64,000 nt of DNA from an uncultured bacterium (GTDB lineage Bacteria > Bacillota > Clostridia > Lachnospirales > Lachnospiraceae), in NCBI GenBank assembly GCA_947381965.1, contig CANCXX010000026.1:1-64000 (forward strand). Direction: 5' to 3'. Position 1 is the stretch's first letter. Every line of letters begins with the position of its first letter. The position numbers and the translations under genes are program-made. Below are positions 9,955 to 17,846 of the stretch, one piece after another. The notes under the pieces are model-generated. The model did no database searches. It saw only the letters and a list, made by a program, of their open reading frames with translations, and was not told the DNA's origin.

Positions 9955-10578
9955 ATGAAGGAAAAAATAGTATTTACCATTGCAAGACAATATGGAAGCG
10001 GCGGACGTACTGTGGGGGAGATGCTTTCAGAAAAGCTTGGCATTCATTATTATGATAAGGAGCTTATGAAGCTCGCGTCAGAGGACAGTGGAATTAACGA
10101 AGCTTTGTTTGTCAATGCAGATGAAAAAGTAAAGAGTACCAGATTATTTAAAATTGCACATAGCGTATATCATGGAGAGTTGATTCCTCCTGAAAGCGAT
10201 GATTTTGTCTCTACACAGAACCTGTTTAATTATCAAGCCAAAATTATCAAGCAGCTTGCCCAGGGAGAATCTTGTGTGATTGTTGGGAGATGTGCGGATT
10301 TTATTTTAAGGGACTATGATAATGTACTTAGTGTGTTTATTCATGCACCTCATGAATACTGCATGGAACAGGCAGCAAAAAAGCACAGCATGTCTTCCAA
10401 AGAACTGGAAAAGTTTATCTTGAAAACAGATAAACACAGGGCGGAATATTACAAGTATTACACAGGAAGAGAGTGGACAGATGCAAGAAACTATGATTTG
10501 TGTCTGGACAGCTCAAAACTAGGATATGACAGATGTGTAGAAGAAATTATTTCCTATATGAATGTCCGTTTTAAATAA
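9955..10578 (+). CDS. Cytidylate-kinase-like family protein (paralogue 1)
   Basis: A 207-residue P-loop kinase of the cytidylate kinase-like (AAK_like) family, common in clostridia. The N-terminus IARQYGSGGRTVGEML is a P-loop variant, and IVGRCADFILRDY and the basic ETDKHRAEYYKYYTGREW-type lid region follow. It differs from canonical Cmk in lacking the usual GPxGxGKS loop, so its substrate is uncertain. The TTG at 9940 is an in-frame alternative; GGGGG upstream supports ATG 9955. It is likely cotranscribed with livF and has a paralogue at 16186-16815. Confidence 0.85.
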   Translation: MKEKIVFTIARQYGSGGRTVGEMLSEKLGIHYYDKELMKLASEDSGINEALFVNADEKVKSTRLFKIAHSVYHGELIPPESDDFVSTQNLFNYQAKIIKQLAQGESCVIVGRCADFILRDYDNVLSVFIHAPHEYCMEQAAKKHSMSSKELEKFILKTDKHRAEYYKYYTGREWTDARNYDLCLDSSKLGYDRCVEEIISYMNVRFK

Positions 10579-10603
10579 TTATGTTTATAATCTACTGATT
10601 TTG

Positions 10604-10627
10604 AAACCCCGCAGTATGCGGGGTTTT
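10604..10627. terminator. Bidirectional terminator between the liv operon and lexA
   Basis: AACCCCGCA and TGCGGGGTT form a 9-bp stem with a 3-base loop, with Ts on one side and As on the other. It serves both convergent transcripts. Confidence 0.88.
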
Positions 10628-10679
10628 GATTATTGCACTTAAATTTAGGGCATATCTGTAAAAACTTTTATCTATAAGA

Positions 10680-11297
10680 TCAGTGAAAAATGCGGAACAC
10701 ACCAAAAACCTTCCCCAATATCTGACAATCATCTACAATAATAGGCTCCATGGAATCATTTTCAGGCTGAAGACGAACATACCCGTTTTCTTTATAAAAT
10801 GTTTTAACAGTAGCGGAATCTTCTACGAGAGCTACTACCATATCACCATTTTCTGCCGAATTACATGAATTGACAAATATTTTATCACCATTCAATATAC
10901 CGGCATTAATCATGGAATCACCTTTTACATTTAGAATAAAAGAATCCCCGCCAGGAACCAATTCTGCCGGAATAGGGAAATAGCTTTCAATATTCTCTTC
11001 AGCAAGAATAGGTATTCCAGCAGCCACCTGTCCAATCACTGGCAGACTCACCATCTCTGTACGAACCATTTGAAAATTATCATCGCATATTTCTATCGCT
11101 CTAGGTTTCGTAGGATCTCTGCGGATATAACCATTCTTCTCAAGTGTTTCAAGATGTGAGTGGACAGAAGAGGTAGATTTTAAATGAACAGCCTCACATA
11201 TCTCTCTGACTGCCGGCGGGTAGCCTCTGTTTAAAATTTCACTCTTGATATAATCCAGAATTTCCTGTTGTTTGCTGCTGATTTTTCCGTATCCCAT
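10680..11297 (-). CDS. lexA: SOS-response repressor LexA
   Basis: This 205-residue repressor has an N-terminal winged helix (about 1-70, including PPAVREICEAVHLKSTSSVHSH) and a C-terminal S24 autoprotease. The self-cleavage bond is Ala93-Gly94 in VAAGIP, with catalytic Ser128 in KGDSM and Lys165 in ATVKTF. RecA filaments trigger cleavage and derepress SOS genes. The start follows GGGAGGA. It is divergent from the YneA-like gene, and LexA boxes lie between them, so it should regulate both itself and its neighbour. Confidence 0.96.
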   Translation of the reverse strand: MGYGKISSKQQEILDYIKSEILNRGYPPAVREICEAVHLKSTSSVHSHLETLEKNGYIRRDPTKPRAIEICDDNFQMVRTEMVSLPVIGQVAAGIPILAEENIESYFPIPAELVPGGDSFILNVKGDSMINAGILNGDKIFVNSCNSAENGDMVVALVEDSATVKTFYKENGYVRLQPENDSMEPIIVDDCQILGKVFGVFRIFH

Positions 11298-11328
11298 AGT
11301 TATCCTCCCTTTTCACTTTCTTTTATAA

Positions 11329-11357
11329 ATTATATCATATCATTTATAAAAAAGCAA
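11329..11357 (-). promoter_or_regulatory. Promoter of lexA
   Basis: On the minus strand, TTGCTT (11352-11357), a 17-base spacer and TATAAT (11329-11334). A SOS-box-like sequence lies about 10 bases upstream of the -35. Confidence 0.6.
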
Positions 11358-11367
11358 ACGTGCATTC

Positions 11368-11381
11368 CAAATATTTGTTCG
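11368..11381. promoter_or_regulatory. LexA (SOS) box, lexA-proximal
   Basis: CAAATATTTGTTCG matches about 11 of 14 positions of the Gram-positive box CGAACRNRYGTTYG. It is the weakest of the three boxes here. Confidence 0.5.
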
Positions 11382-11400
11382 CGATTTTTTCAAAAATCTA

Positions 11401-11429
11401 TTGACTTTAGAATACATGTTCGCTACAAT
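11401..11429 (+). promoter_or_regulatory. Promoter of the yneA-like gene
   Basis: TTGACT at 11401-11406, a 17-base spacer and TACAAT at 11424-11429. The spacer is occupied by a LexA box, so bound LexA would block RNA polymerase. Confidence 0.75.
11409..11422. promoter_or_regulatory. LexA (SOS) box inside the yneA-like promoter
   Basis: AGAATACATGTTCG matches about 12 of 14 consensus positions and sits between the -35 and -10 elements. Confidence 0.75.
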
Positions 11430-11437
11430 ATAGTAAA

Positions 11438-11451
11438 AGAACAAAAGTTCG
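11438..11451. promoter_or_regulatory. LexA (SOS) box downstream of the yneA-like promoter
   Basis: AGAACAAAAGTTCG matches about 12 of 14 consensus positions and lies just after the expected transcription start. It is a second operator for tight repression. Confidence 0.7.
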
Positions 11452-11482
11452 CAACTAGTGTTTGTATTCAGGAGGACAAAAG

Positions 11483-11854
11483 ATGAACTTTGAATTAAGT
11501 GAACGGAGAATTAGGAATAACCGTTTAAGAAGAGAAGCAGAGCTTCGCAGAAATATAATTATGTGTCTGCTCACAAGTATATTTATTATTGGATTTTCTA
11601 TGTTGTTTTTTAGTTTAAACACCAGTGCGCAGGAGAGGGCAGACAAAACTATGTATAAATATTATAAGAGTATCGCTGTGCAAAAGGGCGATACTCTCTG
11701 GGGTTATGCCTGTCAGTATGGCAACAGGAACTTTTATAGTAACAGTGTAGAATACATTGAAGAAGTTATGGCTATAAATGCACTTAAAAATGATCAAATT
11801 ACCAGTGGACAATATCTGATTCTTCCATATTACAGCGCAGAATTGCTGGAATAA
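11483..11854 (+). CDS. yneA: YneA-type SOS cell-division inhibitor, LysM protein
   Basis: A 123-residue protein with a basic N-terminus, one transmembrane helix (about 25-45) and an external LysM domain (about 63-118, including VQKGDTLWGYACQYG). This matches Bacillus YneA, which is induced by DNA damage and delays septum formation. AGGAGG upstream favours ATG 11483 over the longer frame from 11462. The divergent lexA neighbour and two overlapping LexA boxes support SOS control. The division-inhibitor role is inferred from architecture and context, because sequence conservation in this family is low. Confidence 0.82.
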   Translation: MNFELSERRIRNNRLRREAELRRNIIMCLLTSIFIIGFSMLFFSLNTSAQERADKTMYKYYKSIAVQKGDTLWGYACQYGNRNFYSNSVEYIEEVMAINALKNDQITSGQYLILPYYSAELLE

Positions 11855-11889
11855 GAAGCAGGAATAATCTTCCGGATTATTTAGCATGG

Positions 11890-12951
11890 TTATTTTTCAC
11901 GAAGCTGCACAGCTTTTGCCGCCATTCTCCGTCTGTCGTCTTCAAGGGCAGCATAATGCTTGCGGGTGGTATTTACATCTTTATGGCCTAATACATCTGC
12001 AACCAGATAGATATCACCTGTTTCCCGGTAAAGGGCAGTACCATATGTGCTTCGCAGCTTGTGTGGTGTTATTTTCTTTAACCCGGTTACATTAGAAGCA
12101 TATTTTTTTACCAGATTTTCCACAGCCCGCACAGTAATTCTCCGGTTTTGCATAGATAAAAACAGTGCATTCTCATGGCCTTCCAGCGGAATAATATGAT
12201 GTCTTTTTTCCAGATAATCATGGAGGGCGTCTGTTACTTCTTCACCAAAATATACGACTGTTTCATAACCGCCTTTTCTTCTGATTTTTATGCCATTATT
12301 TTTAAAATCTACATCATTAATATCAAGACCAACACATTCAGAAACACGTATGCCAGTACCAAGCAAAAGAGTCAAAATTGCAATATCACGCAGCTTGGTT
12401 TTGTTATGATATTTTAACTGACTTTTGGTTAAGTTTTCACCTTCTTCCACTTGATCCAACAAAATTGCAACCTCATCGGCATCAAGCCGGACGATTTCCT
12501 TTTCATGCTGCTTGGGAAGAGGGACAAGTGCAGCTGGATTGGTGGAAATCAACTCTGCGCAAAAGAAATAGTTGTAAAAACTTTTTAAAGCGGAAAGCTT
12601 TCTTTTTTTCCCACGTTCATTATTGGAATACTCTTTTCCGTCTTTTATGTAATAAGTGACATATTCCATATACTCTTCAATATCTTCTCTTGTAATCTGG
12701 TCAAGTAAAGACAGGGGAAAGTGAATAATTTCCATTTTTGAACAGATACTGTTATTTGAATGAATAAATTCAAAAAATACCCGAATATCATAAGCATATG
12801 CCAGTCTGGTCCGGGAAGAGGTATATTCTTGGATACCACGGAAAAACTGTTTACAAAAGGGAGGAAGCGCAGATAACACTTCCCGCATTCTCATCGTATT
12901 CAGGTTATTCTGCTCATCATGATAGTTTTTACTGTTTTCCATAATATTCAT
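11890..12951 (-). CDS. Tyrosine recombinase/integrase (XerC/D-like)
   Basis: This 353-residue protein has an N-terminal SAM-like DNA-binding domain (about 30-150) and a C-terminal catalytic domain. The conserved residues are visible: Arg in GTGIRVSECVGL, His and Arg in HKLRSTYGTAL, His in VLGHKDVNTT and the nucleophile Tyr in RKHYA. The family cuts and rejoins DNA through a phosphotyrosine intermediate. No att sites or phage genes surround it, so it looks like a resident chromosomal recombinase. Its first 23 bases overlap the end of ttcA, so translation is coupled. Confidence 0.88.
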   Translation of the reverse strand: MNIMENSKNYHDEQNNLNTMRMREVLSALPPFCKQFFRGIQEYTSSRTRLAYAYDIRVFFEFIHSNNSICSKMEIIHFPLSLLDQITREDIEEYMEYVTYYIKDGKEYSNNERGKKRKLSALKSFYNYFFCAELISTNPAALVPLPKQHEKEIVRLDADEVAILLDQVEEGENLTKSQLKYHNKTKLRDIAILTLLLGTGIRVSECVGLDINDVDFKNNGIKIRRKGGYETVVYFGEEVTDALHDYLEKRHHIIPLEGHENALFLSMQNRRITVRAVENLVKKYASNVTGLKKITPHKLRSTYGTALYRETGDIYLVADVLGHKDVNTTRKHYAALEDDRRRMAAKAVQLREK

Positions 12952-13660
12952 CCCAGCCTTTCAGACTGCCATTTTGAATGGCAGTAAACATTCTTTCTTT
13001 TACGCCTGGATTTTCCTGATTCAAACGTTGTAGAAGATTTTTTATATATTCTCTTTTTGTATGCCCGTCTGCAGGGCAGGGGCTTTTGACCACAGGTATT
13101 TGAAATTTATTGACAAAGCCGATTACATCGGCCTCACTCATGTACATAAGCGGCCTGATTACAGTTAAATCCATACGGTCTAAATATGTAACAGGACTGA
13201 AGGTGTGAAATCTCCCCTCAAAAATCAGAGACATCAGCATAGTTTCAATCACATCATCTTTGTGATGGGCATAAGCAACTTTATTGCACCCACAGGCTTT
13301 TATTGCCTCATTTAGGGCACCTTTACGCATTTTGGCACATAAGGAACAGGGATTCGTTTCTTTGCGTTCTTCAAATATGATGCCGGCAATATCTGTTTTG
13401 ACTATGGTATAAGGAATGCCAAGGTGAATACATAGTTCCTTTATTTGTGTCAGGTTTAAATTGTCAAAGCCTAAATCTACTGTAACCGCATGAAGAGTAA
13501 ACGAATTTGGATAAAAACGCATCAGCCCATGCAGTCCATAAAGAAGTGTCAAACTGTCTTTACCGCCAGATATTCCTACGGCAATGCAGTCGCCAGATGA
13601 TATCATATGATAATCATCTACTGCGCGGCGAATGTAACTTAATACTTTTTGTAATGTCAT
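12929..13660 (-). CDS. ttcA: TtcA-family tRNA 2-thiocytidine biosynthesis protein
   Basis: This 243-residue PP-loop ATPase has the SGGKDS motif at residues 31-36. Cys105 and Cys108 (PCSLC) and a third Cys in SPCPADG can hold the iron-sulfur cluster used by TtcA. TtcA thiolates C32 of certain tRNAs. A related function in another tRNA thiolation is possible, because clostridial members are diverse. It is divergent from the AI-2E family gene, and the downstream recombinase gene overlaps it. Confidence 0.85.
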   Translation of the reverse strand: MTLQKVLSYIRRAVDDYHMISSGDCIAVGISGGKDSLTLLYGLHGLMRFYPNSFTLHAVTVDLGFDNLNLTQIKELCIHLGIPYTIVKTDIAGIIFEERKETNPCSLCAKMRKGALNEAIKACGCNKVAYAHHKDDVIETMLMSLIFEGRFHTFSPVTYLDRMDLTVIRPLMYMSEADVIGFVNKFQIPVVKSPCPADGHTKREYIKNLLQRLNQENPGVKERMFTAIQNGSLKGWDEYYGKQ

Positions 13661-13809
13661 ATTGTATCTCCGGTTTAAGAATTTGTATTCTTATGTGAAC
13701 AGTAACAATTTTACCACATTTTGAAATTAATCCATAGTATCTTTTTAAAAAAAATGTTATACTGTTTATAATGTCTGGAAAATATTTTGGAGCAAAAGAA
13801 GGAAGAATT

Positions 13810-15138
13810 ATGAAATCAATGTTAAATAAAAGAAATCTTCGAATTGGAATTACGGCTTTTGCTGTAATTGCAGCATCCATTTGTTTCTATTATCTTATTT
13901 TTCATGGGGATCATTTCTCAAGTCAGTTAAACGCTTTCTATACCATAATAAGCCCTGTATTATATGGGATTATCTTCGCGTACCTTATGACGCCGCTGGT
14001 TAACGGAATTGAGAGGCGTTTCCTGATACCGGTTTTTGAAAAGAACAACAAAATAATTTCTGACAAACATAAAAAGGTTTTTAGGGTTATTTCCATTCTT
14101 CTTACAATTTTTATTGTTGGCGAATTAATCTATGGATTTTTTTCCATACTGATACCAAACATTATCAAAAGCATAAAAAGTATTTCTTACCAGTTTCCGT
14201 ATTATGTACAGAATCTAACTATTTGGTCAGCAAAATTTCTGGAAGACAATCCTGATATAGAAAAAATAGTTTTAAATTTTCTTGACACATATTCGGAAGA
14301 GTTTATAAATTATCTTAATAACAGTATTGTTCCACATATGGAAACTCTGGTAAGGCAGGTTTCTGTCAGTTTGATCAGTATATTAAAATTATTGTGGAAT
14401 TTTATTATAGGAATTGTAATTTCTATTTATGTGCTTTTCAGTAAGGAACAGTTTGCAGGACAGGCAAAAAAAATAGTTTTCGCCCTTTTAAATAAAAAAA
14501 CTGCAAATCAGTTTATCAAAGATGTCCGATTCACAAGCGATACTTTTATAGGGTTTATCAGCGGTAAAATTATTGATTCAATAATTATTGGTCTTATCTG
14601 TTTTGCAGGAACCAACATTTTAAAAATGCCATATGCCCTGTTGATAAGCGTTATTATAGGGGTAACTAATATTATTCCTTTTTTTGGCCCGTATCTGGGC
14701 GCTATACCAAGCGCAGTTCTTATTTTAATGGTAAATCCGGTTAAATGTTTTTATTTTATTATCTTTATCCTTGTTCTGCAGCAATTAGATGGTAATGTAA
14801 TTGGACCAAAGATTTTGGGAGAGTCCACAGGTTTGTCAGGATTTTGGGTTATTTTTTCCATCACCATTTTTGGAGGCATGATGGGAGTCCTTGGTATGAT
14901 TATTGGCGTACCCTTTTTTGCTGTACTTTATGCGATGATTCGCCGTATAACCAATAAGATGCTTCAAAAGAAAGGTCTGCCGCTGGAAACAAGTAAATAT
15001 CTGGATGTGGATTATATCGAAGAAAATGACGAGTTTATTCCCAAAAAAGAAATAAGAAAAAATACTTTTTTTAAGCTTCGATGGAAAAAAAGCGACAGCG
15101 ACCAAAAGAACTTAGAAGAAAATGATTCTAATAAATAA
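13810..15138 (+). CDS. AI-2E family transporter (putative permease)
   Basis: A 442-residue integral membrane protein with about eight transmembrane segments. The family block LLISVIIGVTNIIPFFGPYLGAIP lies around residue 285, and GPKILGESTGLSGFWVI follows. The long hydrophilic tail (about 380-442) is charged and probably cytoplasmic. AI-2E (UPF0118) proteins include autoinducer exporters and Na+/H+ antiporters, so the substrate is open. The start is set by GAAGGAAG before ATG 13810; an upstream ATG at 13771 overlaps the -10 region. Confidence 0.88.
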   Translation: MKSMLNKRNLRIGITAFAVIAASICFYYLIFHGDHFSSQLNAFYTIISPVLYGIIFAYLMTPLVNGIERRFLIPVFEKNNKIISDKHKKVFRVISILLTIFIVGELIYGFFSILIPNIIKSIKSISYQFPYYVQNLTIWSAKFLEDNPDIEKIVLNFLDTYSEEFINYLNNSIVPHMETLVRQVSVSLISILKLLWNFIIGIVISIYVLFSKEQFAGQAKKIVFALLNKKTANQFIKDVRFTSDTFIGFISGKIIDSIIIGLICFAGTNILKMPYALLISVIIGVTNIIPFFGPYLGAIPSAVLILMVNPVKCFYFIIFILVLQQLDGNVIGPKILGESTGLSGFWVIFSITIFGGMMGVLGMIIGVPFFAVLYAMIRRITNKMLQKKGLPLETSKYLDVDYIEENDEFIPKKEIRKNTFFKLRWKKSDSDQKNLEENDSNK

Positions 15139-15162
15139 TTTGAAAGAAGGAGAGCAGCGCGT

Positions 15163-15618
15163 ATGAGATTCCTTATACAAAGAGTTGACAGGGCAAGTGT
15201 ATCAGTTGAAAAGAAAATCATAGGAGAAATTGAAAAGGGGTTGTTGGTATTTGTTGGTGTATGTGATACTGATACCTTTGAAATAGCAGATAAAATGATT
15301 AGTAAATTATTGAACTTAAGAATTTTTTCAGATAAAGATGATAAAACAAATCTTGATCTAAAGAGTGTAAATGGCAGTTTGATGATTATTTCACAATTTA
15401 CTTTGTATGCGGACTGCAGAAAGGGAAATCGTCCGTCCTTTACCAAGGCTGGTAAACCTGCTTTTGCCAATGAAATGTACGAATATATATTGAAGAAGTG
15501 TTCAAAAGAAATTCCCCATGTGGCACATGGTATTTTTGGAGAACACATGGATGTTTCTTTAACAAACAGCGGACCTTTTACAATTATTCTTGATTCTAAT
15601 GATATCTGCAAAAATTAA
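15163..15618 (+). CDS. dtd: D-aminoacyl-tRNA deacylase
   Basis: A 151-residue homodimeric proofreading enzyme that removes D-amino acids (and glycine from tRNA-Ala) from mischarged tRNA. The N-terminal MRFLIQRVDRASVSVE, the SQFTLYADCRKGNRPSF block and the C-terminal NSGPFTI, which carries the Gly-cisPro element, are diagnostic. GGAG precedes the ATG. It is 24 bases downstream of the AI-2E gene and 36 bases before a small membrane protein gene. Confidence 0.96.
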   Translation: MRFLIQRVDRASVSVEKKIIGEIEKGLLVFVGVCDTDTFEIADKMISKLLNLRIFSDKDDKTNLDLKSVNGSLMIISQFTLYADCRKGNRPSFTKAGKPAFANEMYEYILKKCSKEIPHVAHGIFGEHMDVSLTNSGPFTIILDSNDICKN

Positions 15619-15654
15619 ATTATGCTTTTAAACAAAAACAGGAGGAATTCTTTT

Positions 15655-15930
15655 ATGAGATTACTTTTTGCAGGCGTAATAGGTGTTTTGGTCATATTTT
15701 ATGTTTTTACTTATATGAGATACAAGAAAAGAAATAAAAAGCGGACAGATTCCGTCAGTGAATTCAAGAAAAACTATCATAGAATCAATTTACAAAAGAA
15801 ATCTGGAGAATCTGACGGATACACAAAATATATTACTAAATATAATAGTCCTGTAGATTTTATAGATAAAGAAGAATTTCTAAAAAACGCTGCCAAATCA
15901 GACGGACAGACAAAATATCGGGATTATTAG
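15655..15930 (+). CDS. Small single-pass membrane protein, unknown function
   Basis: A 91-residue protein with one N-terminal transmembrane helix (about 3-20) followed by a very basic stretch (RYKKRNKKR) and a hydrophilic tail ending QTKYRDY. The positive-inside rule predicts a cytoplasmic C-terminus. I do not recognise the family. GGAGG at 15641-15645 supports ATG 15655 over the upstream ATG at 15622. It is probably cotranscribed with dtd. Confidence 0.65.
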   Translation: MRLLFAGVIGVLVIFYVFTYMRYKKRNKKRTDSVSEFKKNYHRINLQKKSGESDGYTKYITKYNSPVDFIDKEEFLKNAAKSDGQTKYRDY

Positions 15931-15959
15931 TTAAAGCTAGTTCGATTGGTTCTAATTAA

Positions 15960-16060
15960 TCCAACTTAAGTCCTAAATACAGCTTTACGGGCATTGTGTA
16001 GTGGCTCCCGATAAAGTAAGCAACTATTCGTTAAACTTGTGTTTTGCGAATAGTTGGATG
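15960..16060. other. Structured intergenic region, possible small RNA
   Basis: Two hairpins lie side by side. At about 15983-16018, CTTTA-CGGG pairs with CCCG-(A)-TAAAG. At 16021-16055, a perfect 10-bp stem CAACTATTCG pairs with CGAATAGTTG. No open frame fits. A structured RNA is possible but unproven. Confidence 0.4.
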
Positions 16061-16117
16061 TGACACTAAAACTACTCTTTTTGTATATATCAAAAATAAA
16101 TAAAATTACAATTTACA

Positions 16118-16162
16118 TAAGCCACAAGTTTACATAAATAAATTATGTTAACTTGTGGCTTA
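16118..16162. terminator. Long hairpin between convergent genes
   Basis: A 13-bp perfect stem (TAAGCCACAAGTT with AACTTGTGGCTTA) extends after one mismatch by six more pairs. It sits 24 bases past the end of the minus-strand kinase-like gene and probably terminates transcripts from both sides, although the T tail is imperfect. Confidence 0.6.
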
Positions 16163-16185
16163 TAGTTAGTTATTTCTGCAAAAAT

Positions 16186-16815
16186 CTATTGGTTATTTCT
16201 TGCTTCAAAGTCTTCAATATATTGTGTAAGAAGCTTTACAGTGCCATCTACACCAAGAATTCCACTGTTAATACATAAATCATAGCTGTCAGCGCGTCCC
16301 CATTTTTTGGAGGAATAATAGTTATAATAACTTTGACGTTGTTTGTCCTTTTTAATGCACATATCCTTAGCTTTAGCAGCGTCCAAATCATATTTTTTCA
16401 TGATACGTTTTGTCTTGGTATTTTCATCGCCATAAATAAAAATATGCACACAATTTTTGAAATCACTTAACGCGTAGTCTGCACAACGGCCAACAATAAC
16501 ACAGGGACCTTCTTTAGCAATTTTTTTAATGGTGTCAAATTGTGCAAGAAATACCTTATGGCTTATTGGCATATCCACAAAATGTGAAGCGTTATAACCA
16601 AATGAATAAGTATCCATAACAAGATTATACAAAAAAGAACTTGTAGGCCTTTCATCATGGTTTTCAAGCATTTCCTCGCAGAAACCGCTTTCCTTTGCTG
16701 CCCTGCTAAGAAGTTCATTATCATAACATTTTATACCGAAATTATCTGCCAGCTTTTCCCCTATTTCCCGCCCGCCAGAGCCAAACTGACGGCCAATTGT
16801 AATCACTGTATTCAT
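16186..16815 (-). CDS. Cytidylate-kinase-like family protein (paralogue 2)
   Basis: A 209-residue relative of the protein at 9955-10578, sharing the P-loop variant IGRQFGSGGREIGEKL, IVGRCADYAL and the KKDKQRQSYYNYYSSKKW lid region. It is an uncharacterised nucleotide-kinase-like family; a cytidylate kinase role is unproven. AGGAGG 9 bases upstream fixes the start at 16815. It has its own well-formed promoter at 16847-16875 and ends at a long hairpin, so it appears monocistronic. Confidence 0.85.
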   Translation of the reverse strand: MNTVITIGRQFGSGGREIGEKLADNFGIKCYDNELLSRAAKESGFCEEMLENHDERPTSSFLYNLVMDTYSFGYNASHFVDMPISHKVFLAQFDTIKKIAKEGPCVIVGRCADYALSDFKNCVHIFIYGDENTKTKRIMKKYDLDAAKAKDMCIKKDKQRQSYYNYYSSKKWGRADSYDLCINSGILGVDGTVKLLTQYIEDFEARNNQ

Positions 16816-16846
16816 ATCCAAATACCTCCTGTCTAATGATAAATTT

Positions 16847-16875
16847 ATTATATAAAAAAATGAAACGAAGTTCAA
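16847..16875 (-). promoter_or_regulatory. Promoter of cytidylate-kinase-like paralogue 2
   Basis: On the minus strand, TTGAAC (16870-16875), a 17-base spacer and a perfect TATAAT (16847-16852). Confidence 0.75.
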
Positions 16876-16920
16876 TCTTTTCCTCATTTAACCACGAAAT
16901 TACCGTGAGCTCACCATAGT

Positions 16921-17841
16921 TTATAAAATACTCAGCAGATGTTTAAAATACTCCGGTAACGGGGCATTTGTTTCTATATATTCTCCTCCTGCAGGGTGAC
17001 AAAATCCGAGAATTTTGGCATGCAGAGTTTGGCCTTCCAGTTGAAAAGGACTTTTTGAGGGGCCATAGATCATATCGCCAAGCAGTGGATGTCCCAGATA
17101 AGCCATATGGACACGAATCTGATGGGTACGTCCGGTTTCAAGGCGACATTCAATATATGCGTATTTATCAAACTGTTTTAGAACTCTATAATGGGTAATG
17201 GCTTCCTTACCACCCTTTGAAAGAACAGACATTTTTTTCCTGTCCGCCGGATGTCGCCCTATTAATGTATGTATGGTGCCTTCCTCTTCCTTTATATTTC
17301 CATGTACAATTGCATGATACCGGCGCACAATTGTATGCGCTTTCAGCTGTTTCGCAATACATATATGGGCAGCATCATTTTTGCATGCAATAACAGAACC
17401 TGTGGTATCCCGATCAATTCGGTGCACAATTCCAGGGCGCAAAACACCATTGATGCCGCTTAAATTCTCTCTGCAATGGTAAAGTAATGCGTTAACCAGT
17501 GTCCCACTGTAATGGCCAGGCGCAGGGTGAACAACCATGCCTTTGGGCTTATCAATTACAATTACATCATTATCTTCATAAAGAACAGATAAGGGAATTT
17601 TTTCCGGCATTACGTTCGGCGTTACTGCCGGAGGGAGAAATACCTGTACCTTATCATCAGCTTTTACCCGGTAGCTTGCTTTAATCCTTTGATTATTTAC
17701 TGTGATACTGCCATCGCCAAGAAGTTTTTGAATATAAGACCGGGATAAAGAAGCCATTAATTCATTCAGACACTTGTCTATTCTCTCGTCTTCCAGTTCT
17801 TCGGTTATCACAAAATAGAAATCCGTTAAATTTTCTGACAT
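16921..17841 (-). CDS. rluD: RluD-family 23S rRNA pseudouridine synthase
   Basis: This 306-residue enzyme has an N-terminal S4 RNA-binding domain (about 15-75) and a pseudouridine-synthase domain. The catalytic Asp lies in HRIDRDTTG near residue 142. Other conserved blocks are MVVHPAPGH, ETGRTHQIRVH and HPLLGD. Family members convert uridines in 23S rRNA helix 69 or related sites. It follows lspA by 5 bases; lspA-rluD is a conserved pair in Firmicutes. Confidence 0.93.
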   Translation of the reverse strand: MSENLTDFYFVITEELEDERIDKCLNELMASLSRSYIQKLLGDGSITVNNQRIKASYRVKADDKVQVFLPPAVTPNVMPEKIPLSVLYEDNDVIVIDKPKGMVVHPAPGHYSGTLVNALLYHCRENLSGINGVLRPGIVHRIDRDTTGSVIACKNDAAHICIAKQLKAHTIVRRYHAIVHGNIKEEEGTIHTLIGRHPADRKKMSVLSKGGKEAITHYRVLKQFDKYAYIECRLETGRTHQIRVHMAYLGHPLLGDMIYGPSKSPFQLEGQTLHAKILGFCHPAGGEYIETNAPLPEYFKHLLSIL

Positions 17842-17846
17842 AATTC

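Noticed and set aside
9955-10578. Canonical cytidylate kinase Cmk
   Set aside because: The P-loop is RQYGSGGR, not the GPxGxGKS form, so only a family-level call is justified.
11890-12951. Mobile element or prophage marked by the integrase
   Set aside because: No att repeats, phage genes, transfer genes or tRNA target are seen, and both flanks are housekeeping genes.
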